Source: Clostridia bacterium (GTDB taxonomy: Bacteria; Bacillota; Clostridia; Christensenellales; CAG-314). From it: a stretch of DNA of 41,025 nt. Numbering within the stretch: position 1 is the stretch's first letter; every line of letters starts with the position of its first letter. The position numbers and the translations under genes are program-made. Location of the stretch: the NCBI GenBank assembly GCA_017500855.1, contig JAFVYC010000005.1:1-41025 (forward strand), given 5' to 3'. Below, piece by piece: positions 40,821-41,025 of the stretch. The notes under the pieces were generated by a model. The model had not been told where the DNA came from. It ran no database searches and saw only the letters and a list, made by a program, of their open reading frames with translations.

Positions 40821-41025
40821 GACCAAACGTTTGGTGGAATTTGCCACGCAGTCGCACGGAGTGCTTTGTGCTAGCAAATTTTTGCCCACCAAAGTCGGAC
40901 TTCCAAGGAAGGGTTACTCCGCAACCCTTATTTTAATTTGACATAGCTGGGGAGCCACATGCCCCAGCATCCCCCGTGAGGGCAAAAAGATTCGGTACAC
41001 GCCCGAACTTTTTGGAGTTTTGTTG
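40821..41025. other. Structured repeat and open frame running off the right edge
   Basis: A palindrome spans about 40829-40893 (TTTGGTGG / CCACCAAA outer, AATTTGC / GCAAATT inner); its left arm recurs at 37325. Three hairpins follow: AAGGGTT / AACCCTT, GCTGGGG / CCCCAGC, and AAAAAG-TTCGG / CCGAA-CTTTTT. In plus, a frame opens after a TGA near 40940 and reads HSWGATCPSIPREGKKIRYT and PELFGVLL to the window end. It may be the start of a gene or translated repeat; the edge prevents a decision. Confidence 0.35.

Overview
The window looks like chromosomal DNA of a low-to-moderate GC Bacillota member, most likely an uncultured Clostridia lineage. Supporting signs are strong AGGAGG-type ribosome binding sites, clean TTGACA/TATAAT promoters with 17-nt spacers, intrinsic terminators after most units, a methionine T-box, a TPP riboswitch over a ThiT-type thiamine transporter, and Firmicutes-style metNIQ, greA-lysS and rho-mnmA units. 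Nearly all genes lie on the minus strand; only three units (about 16.3-18.0 kb and 30.5-31.7 kb) run on plus. No tRNA, rRNA, intact insertion sequence or CRISPR array was seen. The assignment to Clostridia is inference.

Layout, left to right. 0.5-4.0 kb: a very unusual soluble protease that joins a Clp-type N-domain, a ClpA/ClpB-type AAA+ module, a receiver-like domain and a complete FtsH AAA+/M41 zinc protease. 4.4-6.6 kb: a glycosyltransferase and UDP-galactopyranose mutase (galactofuranose glycan). 7.2-10.7 kb: a cytosolic GH3 glycosidase translationally coupled to a GtrA-like membrane protein with a long coiled-coil tail. 10.9-13.2 kb: an AT-rich island with an RHS/YD-repeat relic, a duplicated terminator block and three small membrane proteins, each with its own promoter. 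13.25-18.8 kb: lysS, greA, mtnN, a small unknown protein, a YDG/MBG-type surface protein and a Sfp-type phosphopantetheinyl transferase. 19.1-25.6 kb: a tandem DUF1508 protein, an asymmetric heterodimeric ABC exporter and an exopolyphosphatase. 26.2-30.5 kb: metNIQ under a Met T-box and an N-terminally extended ThiT under a TPP riboswitch. 30.5-37.2 kb: an aldo/keto reductase broken by an in-frame TAA, a UPF0597 cysteine-desulfidase-type enzyme, and rho-mnmA-acyltransferase. 37.2-41.0 kb: repeat-rich DNA, a type IV pilin-like protein, a small membrane protein, a candidate small RNA, and structured DNA at the right edge.

The intergenic spaces are as distinctive as the genes. They are loaded with short quasi-palindromes of the form CCACCACGGGGTGG, all seen in the same orientation, 7-bp minisatellites (GAGAAGT/GATAAGT/GATGAGT), tandem 140-180 bp duplications, and a MITE-like nested inverted repeat. 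Core genes almost completely avoid the codons TTA, CTA and TCA, which leaves very long open antisense frames; the AT-rich island does not follow this rule. Coordinates of short sites were counted by eye and may be off by one or two bases.
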